A stretch of DNA of 64,000 nucleotides from JBBQZP01 sp038207585. Its GTDB lineage: Bacteria > Pseudomonadota > Alphaproteobacteria > Rhodobacterales > Rhodobacteraceae. The notes under the pieces are model-generated. The model was not told the DNA's origin. It worked only from the letters and a program-made list of their open reading frames with translations, and searched no databases. The stretch spans positions 162,792-226,791 of the forward strand of contig JBBQZP010000002.1 of the NCBI GenBank assembly GCA_038207585.1, given 5' to 3'. This document shows positions 26,134-36,192 of this stretch, piece by piece. Each line of letters opens with the position of its first letter. Position 1 is the first letter of the stretch. The translations under genes were made by a program, and so were the position numbers.

Positions 26134-27567
26134 TCAGGCAGCGCGACGGCTTTCGGTTACCGCCAGCGGAAAGACCTTGGCCGGGTTCAACAGCCATTTC
26201 GGATCGAACACATCCTTGACTGCAAGCTGCGCCGCCATATCGGCATCCGAGAATTGCACCGACATCAGGTCGCGCTTTTCAATCCCCACGCCATGCTCTC
26301 CGGTAAGGCAGCCGCCCACCTCGACACACAGCTTCAGGATTGCCGCGCCCAGTTCCTCACAAAGCTGAAGATCGCCGGGCTTGTTCGCGTCATACAGGAT
26401 CAGCGGGTGCATGTTGCCATCGCCGGCGTGAAAGACATTGGCCACATCCAGCCCGAATTCCTTTGACATCTCACCAATCCGGCGCAGCACAAAGGGCAAA
26501 GACGATACCGGGATCGTGCCGTCAAGGCACATGTAATCATTGATCTGCCCCATCGCGCCAAAGGCTGATTTCCGACCCAGCCAGATTTTCTTCGACTCGT
26601 CGTCGGATTTGCTTTCACGGAATTCCACCGGGTTGTGGCGCCGTGCAATCTGGCCGATCAGCGAAAGTTGCTCGTCAATTTCGGCAGGGCTGCCCTCAAC
26701 CTCGACAATCAGCAGCGCCTCGCAATCGGGGTAGCCTGCCTTGGCGAAATCTTCGCAGGCACGGATGCAGGGGCGGTCCATGAACTCGATCGCAACCGGC
26801 AAAATCCCCGCCTTGATGATGTCGGACACACAAGCCCCCGCCACTTCGTTGCTGTCAAACCCGATCAGCACCGGCCGGGCACCTTCGGGTTTAGCCAGAA
26901 TGCGCAAGGTCGCCTCGGTCACCACGCCAAGCTGGCCTTCCGACCCACAGATGACGCCCAGCAGATCCAGCCCCGGCGCATCCAGATGCGCGCCGCCAAT
27001 CTCAACCACCGTGCCGTCCATCAGCACCATCGTAACGCCCATGAGGTTGTTCGTTGTGACCCCATATTTCAGGCAATGCGCCCCGCCCGAGTTCATCGCG
27101 ATATTCCCCGCAATCGCGCAGGCAAGCTGGCTGGAGGGATCGGGCGCGTAGAAGAACCCGTCCGCCTCTACCGCGCCGGTCACCGAAAGATTGGTGCGGC
27201 CCGACTGCACGCGGATGAAGCGGTTCGGGTAATCGGTTTCCAGCACATCATTCATCCGCGCCACACCAAGGATCACGCAATCAGCGGTCGGCAAAGCACC
27301 CCCCGCCAGACTGGTGCCCGACCCGCGCGGCACAACGGGCACGCCCATCTCGTGACAGATACGCAGAACCTCCGACACCTCTTTTGTGCTGCGCGGCAGC
27401 ACTGCCACAAGTGGTGGGCAGCGATAGGCCGACAGGCCGTCACATTCATAGGCGCGGGTTTCCGCAGGATCATGGATCACCGCATCTGCAGGCAGAACTT
27501 GCAGCAACCGCTGCACCAGTTTGGCTTTCACCGACATGATTGCGGGGTTCGGGACAGGCATATCCAT
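26134..27567 (-). CDS. glcD: Glycolate oxidase FAD-linked catalytic subunit
   Basis: Oxidises glycolate to glyoxylate. 477 residues from the ATG at 27567, which has a strong GAGGAGG ribosome site about six bases upstream; the frame is open further upstream but lies over the divergent gene. The FAD-binding domain shows VPRGSGTSLAGGALP and CAIAGNIAMNSGGAHCLKYG, and the C-terminal part GDGNMHPLILYD and LTGEHGVGIEKR. This is the first gene of the minus-strand glc unit and diverges from a DUF599-type membrane protein. Confidence 0.93.
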   Translation of the reverse strand: MDMPVPNPAIMSVKAKLVQRLLQVLPADAVIHDPAETRAYECDGLSAYRCPPLVAVLPRSTKEVSEVLRICHEMGVPVVPRGSGTSLAGGALPTADCVILGVARMNDVLETDYPNRFIRVQSGRTNLSVTGAVEADGFFYAPDPSSQLACAIAGNIAMNSGGAHCLKYGVTTNNLMGVTMVLMDGTVVEIGGAHLDAPGLDLLGVICGSEGQLGVVTEATLRILAKPEGARPVLIGFDSNEVAGACVSDIIKAGILPVAIEFMDRPCIRACEDFAKAGYPDCEALLIVEVEGSPAEIDEQLSLIGQIARRHNPVEFRESKSDDESKKIWLGRKSAFGAMGQINDYMCLDGTIPVSSLPFVLRRIGEMSKEFGLDVANVFHAGDGNMHPLILYDANKPGDLQLCEELGAAILKLCVEVGGCLTGEHGVGIEKRDLMSVQFSDADMAAQLAVKDVFDPKWLLNPAKVFPLAVTESRRAA

Positions 27568-27648
27568 GATCAGCCTCCTCATTTGGTAAAAACATATGAC
27601 CAATTTACGCCTATGGCAAGCATTCTTTCCGGCGGCTATGATGCTCCT

Positions 27649-28347
27649 ATGCTCAATCTGACCCTGATTGCCCCGTTTTCCTATCTCGATCTTGCCGCCG
27701 TCGGGCTTTTGCTGACGCTTTGGGCCGGTCTGGGGTGGATTGTCGACCATCCGCCGGCTGCCTACCCTTCGGTCTCGCAGCTTATGTCGCACTATCGCCG
27801 CGACTGGATGCGCGAATTTGTCACGCGGGATCCCCGCATCTTCGATGCCACCGTGATCGACAGTCTGCGGCAGGGCACGGCGTTTTTCGCCTCGGCCACG
27901 ATGATTGCGATTGGCGGGGGCATTGCGCTGATCGGGAACACAACGCCGCTTCTGGGGCTAGCGCAGGATCTGACGCTGATGGCCGATCCCCGGATGATCG
28001 AAATCAAGGTGATCTTCGTTCTGCTGCTGGTGGCCAGCGCGTTTCTGAAATTCGTCTGGGCGCATCGGCTTTTCGGCTATTGCGCGGTGCTGATGGCTGC
28101 CGTGCCGAATGACCCATCCGACCCGCGCTGCTATCCGCGCGCGGCACAGGCGGGCGAGATCAACATCACCGCCGCGCGGGGCTTCAACCGGGGCCTGCGG
28201 GCGGTTTATTTTGCGTTAGGTGCGCTGGGATGGCTGCTTGGGCCAGAGGTGCTGATTGCAACGACGCTGCTGACCGCTGGCGTACTGATCCGACGCGAGT
28301 TCTTTTCGCAATCGCGCAAGGTGATGATGGAGGACACGGCAAGGTGA
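27649..28347 (+). CDS. DUF599-family membrane protein
   Basis: 232 residues from the ATG at 27649; an ATG at 27613 would add twelve residues. About four transmembrane helices (near 10-26, 72-93, 118-140 and 190-215). The conserved positively charged loop MSHYRRDWMREFVTRDPRIFDA and QAGEINITAARGFNRGLRA are typical of DUF599. The function of the family is unknown. It diverges from glcD and is followed at 35 bases by a small exported protein. Confidence 0.82.
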   Translation: MLNLTLIAPFSYLDLAAVGLLLTLWAGLGWIVDHPPAAYPSVSQLMSHYRRDWMREFVTRDPRIFDATVIDSLRQGTAFFASATMIAIGGGIALIGNTTPLLGLAQDLTLMADPRMIEIKVIFVLLLVASAFLKFVWAHRLFGYCAVLMAAVPNDPSDPRCYPRAAQAGEINITAARGFNRGLRAVYFALGALGWLLGPEVLIATTLLTAGVLIRREFFSQSRKVMMEDTAR

Positions 28348-28382
28348 CTGGCAGAGCGCAGGTTTTATGCGACCCTGCCCGG

Positions 28383-28733
28383 ATGAAATATGCCATTGCC
28401 CTCATCCTTGCCTGTGCCTCCCCGGCCTTTGCCGAAGACCCGCAGATCATTGCCGCCCGCGCCACCCAAAGCGGGGCGGGCTGGTCGTTTGATGTCACCC
28501 TGACACACCCCGATACCGGATGGGACCACTATGCCGATGCGTGGGAGGTGCTGGCCCCCGACGGCTCCAGCCTTGGCATCCGCGAACTGGTGCATCCGCA
28601 CGAGGACGAACAACCCTTCACGCGCAGCCTGTCGGGAGTGGCGATACCTGACGGCGTGGATCATGTGCTGATCCGGGCGCGCTGTCTGGTCGATGGCTGG
28701 GTTGCAGAGCGGGTGCGGGTCGATCTGAACTAA
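28383..28733 (+). CDS. Small secreted protein, unknown function
   Basis: 116 residues with a clear signal peptide MKYAIALILACASPAFA before EDPQ. The mature part is a beta-rich domain with FDVTLTHPDTGWDHYADAW and HPHEDEQPFTRSLSG. No catalytic motif is seen. It is probably periplasmic. Its stop codon overlaps the stop of the convergent 693-residue protein by three bases, so the two genes share their ends. Confidence 0.78.
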   Translation: MKYAIALILACASPAFAEDPQIIAARATQSGAGWSFDVTLTHPDTGWDHYADAWEVLAPDGSSLGIRELVHPHEDEQPFTRSLSGVAIPDGVDHVLIRARCLVDGWVAERVRVDLN

Positions 28734-30811
28734 ACGTCCTTCGCCCGCCCGCCGAACCGCCCCTCGCGCAGCCATGCCGCCACCGCAAACGCCGCCGCCA
28801 GAAGCAGGTAAAGCCACCCCGGAAGCAGTGCTGCCACGGTCAGATCCTGCGTCACATACGCGCCGCGCGGGGTGATGCCGATCCAGCCCCGGCCTGCCGC
28901 CACGCTGCCTTCGCGCACCGAACGTATGCCCGGCACACCGTCCTGCACCCGCAGAATACCACCGTTTGTTGGATCAATGATCGGGGACAGCTTGTCGCCG
29001 CTGGCAATCGTTTCCTCGAATTCCTTGGGCGCTGACGGGCCGACGCCAACCACTGCTTTCAGATCACCCTGCACCAGCTTGTAAAGCCCGACCGTCGGGG
29101 CCTGCCATTTGGCAACATAATGTCCCGGCTCCACCTCGGGCATCGGAACTGCGACCTCTGCCCCGTCCGGCCCAGTGATCGTCACATCGCCCGGCGGGGT
29201 TTCGGCTATGGAACGGCGGTTGATGGTCACAACCTCGCCGTCCGCCGTGGCGGTCAGCGCCTCTTCCTCAAGCTCGGGCTCTTTCAACATCCAGTGGGCC
29301 AGACGGCGCAACAACTCCAGTTGCGGCCCGCCGCCCTCATACCCGCGCCCCCAGAGCCACGCCTGATCCGAGGCTAGAACGGCCGCCCGCCCCTCGCCTT
29401 CACGCGACAGAACCAGAAGCGGCAGATCGCGCGCGCCGGTCATCAGCACCTGTGCGCCGTCTTTCGCGGAAATTTCCACCTGCCGGAACCAACGGCCCCA
29501 GCCATCCTTCGGCGCATCCTTGTCCAGCCCCTGCGTCACCGGCTGGCGCTTGCCAAGATCGGTCAGCTTGGGACGGAACCCGCCCGTGATCACCCGGCTG
29601 GTCGCCGTGATCGGCAGAATATCGGCAAGGGGCGAGAACCACAGCCCATCCGCCGTGCCGAATTCCGGCCCCGCCGATACCAGCACCGTGCCGCCGTTCA
29701 GCACATAATCGCGCACATTTTCCAGATACGAGGTCGGAAGAATGCCCCGCAAACGGTAGCGGTCAAAGATGATCAGGTCGAACTGATCAATCTTGTCGAT
29801 GAACAACTCGCGCGTCGGAAAGGCGATCAGCGCCAGTTCATTGACCGGAATGCCGTCCTGCTTTTCCGGTGGGCGCAGAATGGTGAAATGCACAAGATCG
29901 ACCGAGGCATCCGATTTCAGAAGGTTGCGCCAGACCCGTTCGCCGGCGTGCGGCTCGCCGGAAATCAGCAGCACGCGCAGCCGGTCGCGCACCCCGTTCA
30001 TCTGGATCACGGCGGCATTGTTGCGGTCGGTCAGTTCGCCGTCCACCGCTGTAATCTGGAATTGCAGCACGTTCATGCCACCATGCGCCAACGTAACCGG
30101 CAGCTCCAGATCCTCGCCCGTGGGGACGCGGTAGCTTTGCGGTTCTTCGCCGTCGATCGAGATGGAAAGATCCGCCTCGCCCGCCACGCCGGGGGGCACG
30201 GCACCCTGATCCTCAACCTTCAGCGTCAGCGTCACCGGCTCGCCGATGATGGCAAAGGCGGGGGCGTTCTTCACGATCAGGCGGCGATCCCAATCCTTTT
30301 TCTCGCCAGTCAAAAGCAGGTGCAACGGCGCGGGCAGTTTGGGCGCAAGTTCGGTGTCATGCACCTGCCCGTCGCTTATGATGATGGCACCCGCCACCCG
30401 CGCGCGGGGTTCTTCGGCCAGCGCATCGGCCAGTGCGGTCATCGCCTGCGTGCCGCCATCGCCCGCCGCATCGGGCACGCGCACGATGCGCAGTTCGGTG
30501 TTGGGCAGGGCCGCGACGCCCGCCTGCACGGCCTGCAGCGCCGCTTCGGTTTGTGCCGGGCGGTTGCCGATCTGCTGGCTGGCACTGTCATCGACGACCG
30601 CGATCACGATATCCGACAACGGCTCGCGGTCCTCGCGCTGCAGCGACGGGTTGGCGAGGGCGGCGACCAGCACCACGGCCGCCAAACCGCGCAACGCCCA
30701 GCCCGACAGCTTGCGGATCAGCGCAAAGCTGACCAGTGCTGCGGCCGCCGCTGCCAGCACATAAATCACCGGCCATGGCAGCAGCGGGTCAAAAACGATG
30801 GTGCCGTTCAT
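28730..30811 (-). CDS. Membrane protein of the MoxR cluster, glutamine-amidotransferase-like fold
   Basis: 693 residues. Two N-terminal hydrophobic helices (about 13-30 and 36-52) and one near the C-terminus (about 660-680) place the large middle part in the periplasm. The middle has an Ig-like segment, RLRVLLISGEPHAGERVWRNLL and YVLNGGTVLVSAGPEFG, which resemble a class I glutamine-amidotransferase-like fold without its catalytic cysteine. It is last of the run moxR, DUF58, DUF4159, this gene, overlapping its neighbour by ATGA. Such clusters act in envelope stress or complex assembly. Confidence 0.75.
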   Translation of the reverse strand: MNGTIVFDPLLPWPVIYVLAAAAAALVSFALIRKLSGWALRGLAAVVLVAALANPSLQREDREPLSDIVIAVVDDSASQQIGNRPAQTEAALQAVQAGVAALPNTELRIVRVPDAAGDGGTQAMTALADALAEEPRARVAGAIIISDGQVHDTELAPKLPAPLHLLLTGEKKDWDRRLIVKNAPAFAIIGEPVTLTLKVEDQGAVPPGVAGEADLSISIDGEEPQSYRVPTGEDLELPVTLAHGGMNVLQFQITAVDGELTDRNNAAVIQMNGVRDRLRVLLISGEPHAGERVWRNLLKSDASVDLVHFTILRPPEKQDGIPVNELALIAFPTRELFIDKIDQFDLIIFDRYRLRGILPTSYLENVRDYVLNGGTVLVSAGPEFGTADGLWFSPLADILPITATSRVITGGFRPKLTDLGKRQPVTQGLDKDAPKDGWGRWFRQVEISAKDGAQVLMTGARDLPLLVLSREGEGRAAVLASDQAWLWGRGYEGGGPQLELLRRLAHWMLKEPELEEEALTATADGEVVTINRRSIAETPPGDVTITGPDGAEVAVPMPEVEPGHYVAKWQAPTVGLYKLVQGDLKAVVGVGPSAPKEFEETIASGDKLSPIIDPTNGGILRVQDGVPGIRSVREGSVAAGRGWIGITPRGAYVTQDLTVAALLPGWLYLLLAAAFAVAAWLREGRFGGRAKDV

Positions 30812-33579
30812 TGGCCCAATCTTTCCAGCAAATCAGGCACATGCACCTGATCCGACTTATAATTCCCGGTCAGCACATACATGATCAGGTTGATGCCGAA
30901 CCGGTAGGACGTCTCTCGCTGACGCTCGCCGCCATAGCCGCGACCAACCGGGAACATCGGTTGCGCTGCGTCATTCACCGCCCAGGCCGAGGCATAGTCA
31001 TTGCTGGCAATCACCACGGGTGTGACGCCATCGTTCAGGTGGCGGAACGGCACGCCTTCCTCTTTCGCGGCATCGGGCGGGGCGGCTTCAACCCAGACGG
31101 TGCCGGTGGTCTGGCGGCCGGGGAAATCCTGCAACAGATAGAAGGTGCGGGTCAGCACATGGTCGCCGGGCAAGGGTTCCAGGGGCGGAATATCCAGAGG
31201 CGAGGCGATGAGTTGCAGCCTGCGCGCCTCGGGCGAAGACCCGGCCGCCCCAATGCCCGCATCGCGGGTGTCGAACATGATCATCCCGCCTGACCGCAGA
31301 TAAGCGTTCAGTTTGGCATAGGCCTTGGCCGAGGGGATCGGCTGCGAGGCCGTCACCGGCCAATAAAGGAACGGAAAGAACGCAAGTTCGTCCGCTTCGA
31401 TGTTCACTTCCATCGTCGGCCCCGGCTCCACCGTGGTGCGCGCAAACAGTTGCAAGCCAAGGCCGGTCAGGCCCGCTTCGGCAACCTTGTTCAGCTTGGC
31501 GTCGTCGGTCATCACATAGGCAAGGCGAACGTCACTTGTGGCCTCGATCGCGAATTTATCGGCGGCATCGGTGCCTTGCGCATGGGCCTGCTGGGCCAAG
31601 CCTACGGCAAGCGCCAGAAGAATGCCCTGCACCCCGACCCGGCCCGCACGGCCCAACCAGAGCCTGCCCGACAGCCACAGGGCGGCCAGAATATCAATCA
31701 ACAAAAGCCCCAGACCCGCGGCCAGAAAGCCGCCCTTAAGCGGTTGTTCCCGCACGGTATCCAACCCCTCGACTGCCACTCCGGCGGGCCAGGTGGCAGC
31801 CGTCAGTGTGGTTTGCGCTCCAATCACGTTAAGTGCTACGCGCCGGTCATCCCCGGCATAAAGTCCGGGCAGCATCCCCGGCCCCGGCAACCCCTTGGCC
31901 AGTTCCACGCCGTCAACGCCGGTAGCGTTCTGCGCATCGGACGGCACGCCGTAGGCATTCAGTTGCACTTCGGGTGTCCAGATCTGACCCTCCAGATCGC
32001 TGGCCTCGGGCGCAGCGGGGCGGGTCGAGACGGCAAGCCGCTCCAGCATCTGCACGAACAGGCCCGACAGCGGCAGCGTCGACCAGTCGGCATTGGCGGT
32101 GACATGCACCAGCACGACCTGCCCCTGACCAATCGCGCGGCGCGTAACCAAAGGCGTGCCGTCGGCCAGTGCCGCAATGGTGCGGCTGGCAAGATCGGGG
32201 TCGGGTTGGGCCAGAACCTGCGACGCAACCGTCACATCGGCGGGGATCGTCAGGCCGAAAAACGGGCTGTCGGGGTTGAACGGGGCCAAGGCGCGCGGCT
32301 CGCCCCAGCTCATCGCACCGCCGACCGACCGGCCACCTTCGCGCAGGCGCACCGGCATCAGCGGGTCTTCGCTATCGCGCGACACGTCCGACGCGGCAAG
32401 GCGCGGCCCAGCAAAGCGCAAAAGCAAGCCACCCTTTTCGGCCCATTCCAGAATGCCGGTTTCTTCATCCGGGGACAGGCGGGCGACATCGGCCAGCACG
32501 ATCACATCGGGGTTCGCCAGCAAGATATCCGAAAGGTTGCCGTTGATCAGTTCGGCTACGGGTTCCAGCGCCTGTTTCAGGTAATGAGTCGGCGACAAAA
32601 GCTGCAAGCCTTCCAGATCATCCGACCCGGCGATCAGCGCGATCTTGCGGCGCTTCAGGCTGTCATCGGTCAGGCTGACCGCCCCTGCAGAGCGCACGCC
32701 CGCCACCTCGAACCGGCTGATCCTGTTGCGCAACTCGGGCGGCAGAGACAGCGACACATCGCCCACATTCGCCCCGGCAGAAAATGCGATTTTCGCGCGG
32801 GCAAGCTCGCGTTCTACACCTGATGGATCAAGGCCGCGCGCCAGCACCTCGATTTCCGAGGCATCGGCGGCGGGCAGGCGGGTGGCTTGCAGCTTGATCG
32901 CGCCGTCTTCAAATGCGGCGGGGCGCAAAGCGATGATCGGGCGTGGGCTGTTGAACACCGTCACCGCACCCTTGCCTTGCAGGGCCGACAAAAGCGAGCC
33001 CTGCCCCGGATGATCCAAACCGTCCGACAGCCAGAAACTGTCAAACCCGCCTTCGGGAAGTTCCGCCACCCAAGCGGCAAGATCAACCGGCGCAAAGGGT
33101 TGCGGTGCAAGGCCCACCATCCGCCCCGACCACGCATTCGCCGCCTGAAACGCCACGGGCTGCGGCGCATCGGTCAGGCGCACCACGGCCACGGTGCGGC
33201 CCGCGCGGCCCGCCTCATCGACCAGCGCTGATGCGCGGTCGATACGTCGCGGCCAGTCGCGGGCATCGGCCCAGCTTGCATCCATCAAAATCAGCAAGGG
33301 CCCGGTCCCCGCCTTGTCCTGACGCGGGTTCAGCACCGGCCCGGCAAAGGCGATGATCGCGGCCCCGATGGCCAAGGCACGCAGTAAAAGCAGCCACCAC
33401 GGCGTCTTGTCGGCCTCGACCTGTTCATCGTTCAGACCCAGCAAAAGAGCGACACCCGGAAACCGCCTGCGGATCGGCGTGGGCGGCACGGCGCGCAGCA
33501 GCAACCACAGGACCGGCAGCGCAATCAGCGCGATAAGCAAAAGCGGCGAGGAAAAGCCAAGGGGTCCCAATGTCCACAT
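30808..33579 (-). CDS. BatA-like membrane protein with DUF4159 domain
   Basis: 923 residues from the ATG at 33579, which overlaps the DUF58 stop by ATGA. The N-terminus has the aerotolerance-type segment GFSSPLLLIALIALPVLWLL, then a second helix near 62-80. A von Willebrand-like domain follows, but its metal site is degenerate: D100-A-S-W-A104 instead of DxSxS. Another helix is near 625-645. The C-terminal DUF4159 domain shows VRLAYVMTDDAKLN, FFPFLYWPVT and YLRSGGMIMFDTRDAG. It probably forms a membrane complex with the DUF58 protein under control of the MoxR ATPase. Confidence 0.82.
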   Translation of the reverse strand: MWTLGPLGFSSPLLLIALIALPVLWLLLRAVPPTPIRRRFPGVALLLGLNDEQVEADKTPWWLLLLRALAIGAAIIAFAGPVLNPRQDKAGTGPLLILMDASWADARDWPRRIDRASALVDEAGRAGRTVAVVRLTDAPQPVAFQAANAWSGRMVGLAPQPFAPVDLAAWVAELPEGGFDSFWLSDGLDHPGQGSLLSALQGKGAVTVFNSPRPIIALRPAAFEDGAIKLQATRLPAADASEIEVLARGLDPSGVERELARAKIAFSAGANVGDVSLSLPPELRNRISRFEVAGVRSAGAVSLTDDSLKRRKIALIAGSDDLEGLQLLSPTHYLKQALEPVAELINGNLSDILLANPDVIVLADVARLSPDEETGILEWAEKGGLLLRFAGPRLAASDVSRDSEDPLMPVRLREGGRSVGGAMSWGEPRALAPFNPDSPFFGLTIPADVTVASQVLAQPDPDLASRTIAALADGTPLVTRRAIGQGQVVLVHVTANADWSTLPLSGLFVQMLERLAVSTRPAAPEASDLEGQIWTPEVQLNAYGVPSDAQNATGVDGVELAKGLPGPGMLPGLYAGDDRRVALNVIGAQTTLTAATWPAGVAVEGLDTVREQPLKGGFLAAGLGLLLIDILAALWLSGRLWLGRAGRVGVQGILLALAVGLAQQAHAQGTDAADKFAIEATSDVRLAYVMTDDAKLNKVAEAGLTGLGLQLFARTTVEPGPTMEVNIEADELAFFPFLYWPVTASQPIPSAKAYAKLNAYLRSGGMIMFDTRDAGIGAAGSSPEARRLQLIASPLDIPPLEPLPGDHVLTRTFYLLQDFPGRQTTGTVWVEAAPPDAAKEEGVPFRHLNDGVTPVVIASNDYASAWAVNDAAQPMFPVGRGYGGERQRETSYRFGINLIMYVLTGNYKSDQVHVPDLLERLGQ

Positions 33580-34454
33580 CAGGCGCGGCGCTCCAACGCG
33601 CGGTAAAGCCACAGAAGGGCCGATTGCGCGCCTGTGCCGGTGTGGTGACAGTGATAGTGCCAGCCAGATTTGCGGGCAAGATCGGTCAGGCGATCCTTGC
33701 GTTCGGCCAGCCGCGCCAGATAACGGCCCCGCAGATCACCCGCGCGCATGGTTTCATGGCGCAGAGTGCCGCCCATGGATTCAAAGATCGTGCGGCCATC
33801 GAAGGGGAAATCTTCTTCGGCCGGGTCCAGAACCTGCACCAAAGCGCCGCGCACACCGCGATCGGTGGCGCGGGCCAGCGCATCTTCGACCCCTGCCAGA
33901 TCGCCAAGGAAATCCGAAAGGAACACCGCGCGCCCGTGGCTGACCATACCCGTCGCGTCAGGGCGGCCATAGTCGGTATCTGTCCCTTCGTCCGACAATG
34001 AAATCACCAACCGGTCAAGCTGCACCCGCCCCGACCGCGGCGGCACGGTGTCGCCAGACAGGCCCACCCGTTCGCCGCCACGCAGCAGCAGAACCGCCAG
34101 CGCCAGCGCCAGCAGCCGCGCGCGGTCGCCCTTTTGCGGGCGGGCGGCATCGCCCTGAAACCGCATCGACCGTGACGGATCGACCCAAAGCGTGACCGAT
34201 TGCGCCGCCTGCCATTCCTTTTCGCGCACGAAATGCTGGTCGGACCGGGCCGATCTGCGCCAATCCACCATCCGCGCAGAATCGCCCGGATGCGCCGGGC
34301 GGTATTGCCAGAACTCATCCCCCATGCCCGCACGCCGCCGACCGTGATCGCCCAATACGACATTCGCCGCCAGATGCTCTGCCTCGGCCAGCAGCGGCGG
34401 CAACGCCTGCCCCAAAGCCTGCGCCTGGGAGCGTAGGGTAACGTCTGGCGTCAC
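33579..34454 (-). CDS. DUF58-domain protein
   Basis: 291 residues. The DUF58 signature YRPAHPGDSARMVDWRRSAR lies at about 50-69 followed by HFVREKE, then VTLWVDPSRSMRF, a von Willebrand-like core. It is cytoplasmic by sequence and lies directly downstream of moxR with an ATGA overlap at 34451-34454. DUF58 proteins work as partners of MoxR AAA ATPases in envelope or metal-enzyme assembly. Confidence 0.87.
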   Translation of the reverse strand: MTPDVTLRSQAQALGQALPPLLAEAEHLAANVVLGDHGRRRAGMGDEFWQYRPAHPGDSARMVDWRRSARSDQHFVREKEWQAAQSVTLWVDPSRSMRFQGDAARPQKGDRARLLALALAVLLLRGGERVGLSGDTVPPRSGRVQLDRLVISLSDEGTDTDYGRPDATGMVSHGRAVFLSDFLGDLAGVEDALARATDRGVRGALVQVLDPAEEDFPFDGRTIFESMGGTLRHETMRAGDLRGRYLARLAERKDRLTDLARKSGWHYHCHHTGTGAQSALLWLYRALERRA

Positions 34455-35449
34455 GCCGCAGCCTCTAGCCCAAGGGTGCCCTGCACCACGCGGTCGATCA
34501 CGCCGCCAAGGCTTTCACCCCGCGCACGCGCCGCAAAATTAAGCGCCATGCGGTGAACAAGCACCGGGCGGGCCAGTGCCGCCACATCGGCGACCGAAGG
34601 CGCAAGCCGCCCGTCCAGCAAAGCCTGCGCCCGCACCATCAGCATCAGCGCTTGTGCGGCACGCGGCCCCGGACCCCAGCTGAGCACATCGACCAAGCCT
34701 GCGCCCTCGGCCTCACCCGGACGGCAGGCTCGGACCAGATCAAGGATCGCTTCCACGATCTTGTCGCCCACCGGCATGCGGCGGATGATCGCCTGCGCGT
34801 CCAGCAGTTCCTCGGCGGTAAACACGCTGTGAACCTGCGCATCCTCGGCCCCGGTGGTAGCGATCAGAATGTCACGTTCGGTCGCCCGGTCGGGGTATTC
34901 GACATCAACCTGCACGAGGAACCGGTCAAGCTGCGCTTCGGGCAGCGGATAGGTGCCTTCCTGTTCAATCGGGTTTTGCGTGGCCAGCACATGGAACGGG
35001 CGACCCAGCGGGCGATGCTGGCCTGCGATGGTGACCTCTCGTTCCTGCATGGCCTGCAGCAGCGCCGATTGCGTTCGGGGGCTGGCGCGGTTGATCTCAT
35101 CGGCCAGCAAAAGCTGGCAAAAGATCGGCCCTTCGATGAACCGGAACGCGCGGCTGCCATCGGCCGCGCTATCCAGCACCTCTGAGCCCAGAATATCGGC
35201 GGGCATCAGATCGGGCGTAAACTGGATGCGGCTGCCCTTCAGCCCCATCACGGTGGACAGGGTATCCACGAGCCGCGTCTTGCCAAGACCGGGCAGGCCC
35301 ACCAAAAGCGCGTGCCCGCCGCACAGCATCGAGGCCAGAACCAGATCCACCACCTTGTCCTGACCGATGAAGCGGCGGTTGATACTGGCTTTCGCCGCCC
35401 CAAGTTTATCCCCCAAGGCTTCAATCTGGGTCACAAGGGCATCGGACAT
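34451..35449 (-). CDS. moxR: MoxR-family AAA ATPase
   Basis: 332 residues from the ATG at 35449, which has GGAG nine bases upstream; an ATG at 35464 lacks a ribosome site. Walker A GLPGLGKTRL is at 51-60. Walker B LLADEINRASPRTQSALLQAMQ starts near 112, and LATQNPIEQEGTYPLPEAQLDRF follows (sensor 1 region and an Arg finger area). It uses ATP to remodel or activate partner proteins. It is first of a four-gene minus-strand operon with ATGA overlaps throughout and diverges from the DUF1285 gene. Confidence 0.92.
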   Translation of the reverse strand: MSDALVTQIEALGDKLGAAKASINRRFIGQDKVVDLVLASMLCGGHALLVGLPGLGKTRLVDTLSTVMGLKGSRIQFTPDLMPADILGSEVLDSAADGSRAFRFIEGPIFCQLLLADEINRASPRTQSALLQAMQEREVTIAGQHRPLGRPFHVLATQNPIEQEGTYPLPEAQLDRFLVQVDVEYPDRATERDILIATTGAEDAQVHSVFTAEELLDAQAIIRRMPVGDKIVEAILDLVRACRPGEAEGAGLVDVLSWGPGPRAAQALMLMVRAQALLDGRLAPSVADVAALARPVLVHRMALNFAARARGESLGGVIDRVVQGTLGLEAAA

Positions 35450-35532
35450 GGCAAGACACTCCATTCTTGGCTACGCTTCCATTAGACCCAACTATTGCGC
35501 CGGGCACAAATGACAAAAGCGAAAGACTGCAC

Positions 35533-36129
35533 ATGATCGTGAAACCGCCCGCCGAGGGCCGTATTCAGCCCAGCGCAGAAGGCGTTCTGGCGTCTGCGCA
35601 GGCAGCAACGAAAAAGGGGCCGCCCCCGGTGCATCTGTGGAACCCGCCGTTCTGCGGCGATCTGGACATGCGTATCGCGCGGGACGGGACGTGGTTCTAC
35701 CTTGGCACGCCGATTGGGCGGCCGGGGATGGTGAAGCTCTTTTCTTCGATCCTGAAACTGGAGGGGGGCAGGTATTTCCTTGTGACTCCAGTGGAAAAGG
35801 TAGGCATCACCGTTGATGACGCGCCCTTTGTCGCGGTGGATTTCGAGGTGTCGGGGGCCGGGCAGGATCAGGTCGTCACTTTTACCACCCATGTCGGCGA
35901 TACGGCTGTGGTGGGGCCGGATCACCCGTTGCGGGTGGTGCGGGATGCGGCAACCGGCGAGCCTTCGCCCTACGTCATGATCCGCGCCGGGCTGGAGGCG
36001 CTGATCGACCGGAAGTCGTTCTACCGGCTGGTCGAGATTTGCGCCCATGCGCCGCATCAGGGGGTGTCGTGGTTCGGCCTTTGGTCGGCGGGTGCGTTCT
36101 TTCCGGTCATTCCATCGGCCGAATTGTAG
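35533..36129 (+). CDS. DUF1285-domain protein
   Basis: 198 residues from the ATG at 35533; a TTG at 35467 in the same frame is possible. Motifs VHLWNPPFCGDLDMRIARDG, WFYLGTPIGRPGMVKLFSSIL and GRYFLVTPVEKVGI mark the DUF1285 family, small beta-barrel proteins of unknown function. It diverges from moxR, an arrangement common in the family, and may belong to the same envelope function. Confidence 0.87.
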   Translation: MIVKPPAEGRIQPSAEGVLASAQAATKKGPPPVHLWNPPFCGDLDMRIARDGTWFYLGTPIGRPGMVKLFSSILKLEGGRYFLVTPVEKVGITVDDAPFVAVDFEVSGAGQDQVVTFTTHVGDTAVVGPDHPLRVVRDAATGEPSPYVMIRAGLEALIDRKSFYRLVEICAHAPHQGVSWFGLWSAGAFFPVIPSAEL

Positions 36130-36192
36130 TCTTTCGCTTGAAGCCCCCCCGTGCGTCGCTATCATGCGGCGCGAACCGCCCATGGAGCCATC

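Noticed and set aside
27583..27603. TTGGT/ACCAA inverted repeat upstream of glcD as a GntR/FadR-type operator
   Set aside because: The 11-base spacer is longer than usual for this class and the arms are only five bases, so it may be chance in AT-rich DNA around the start.
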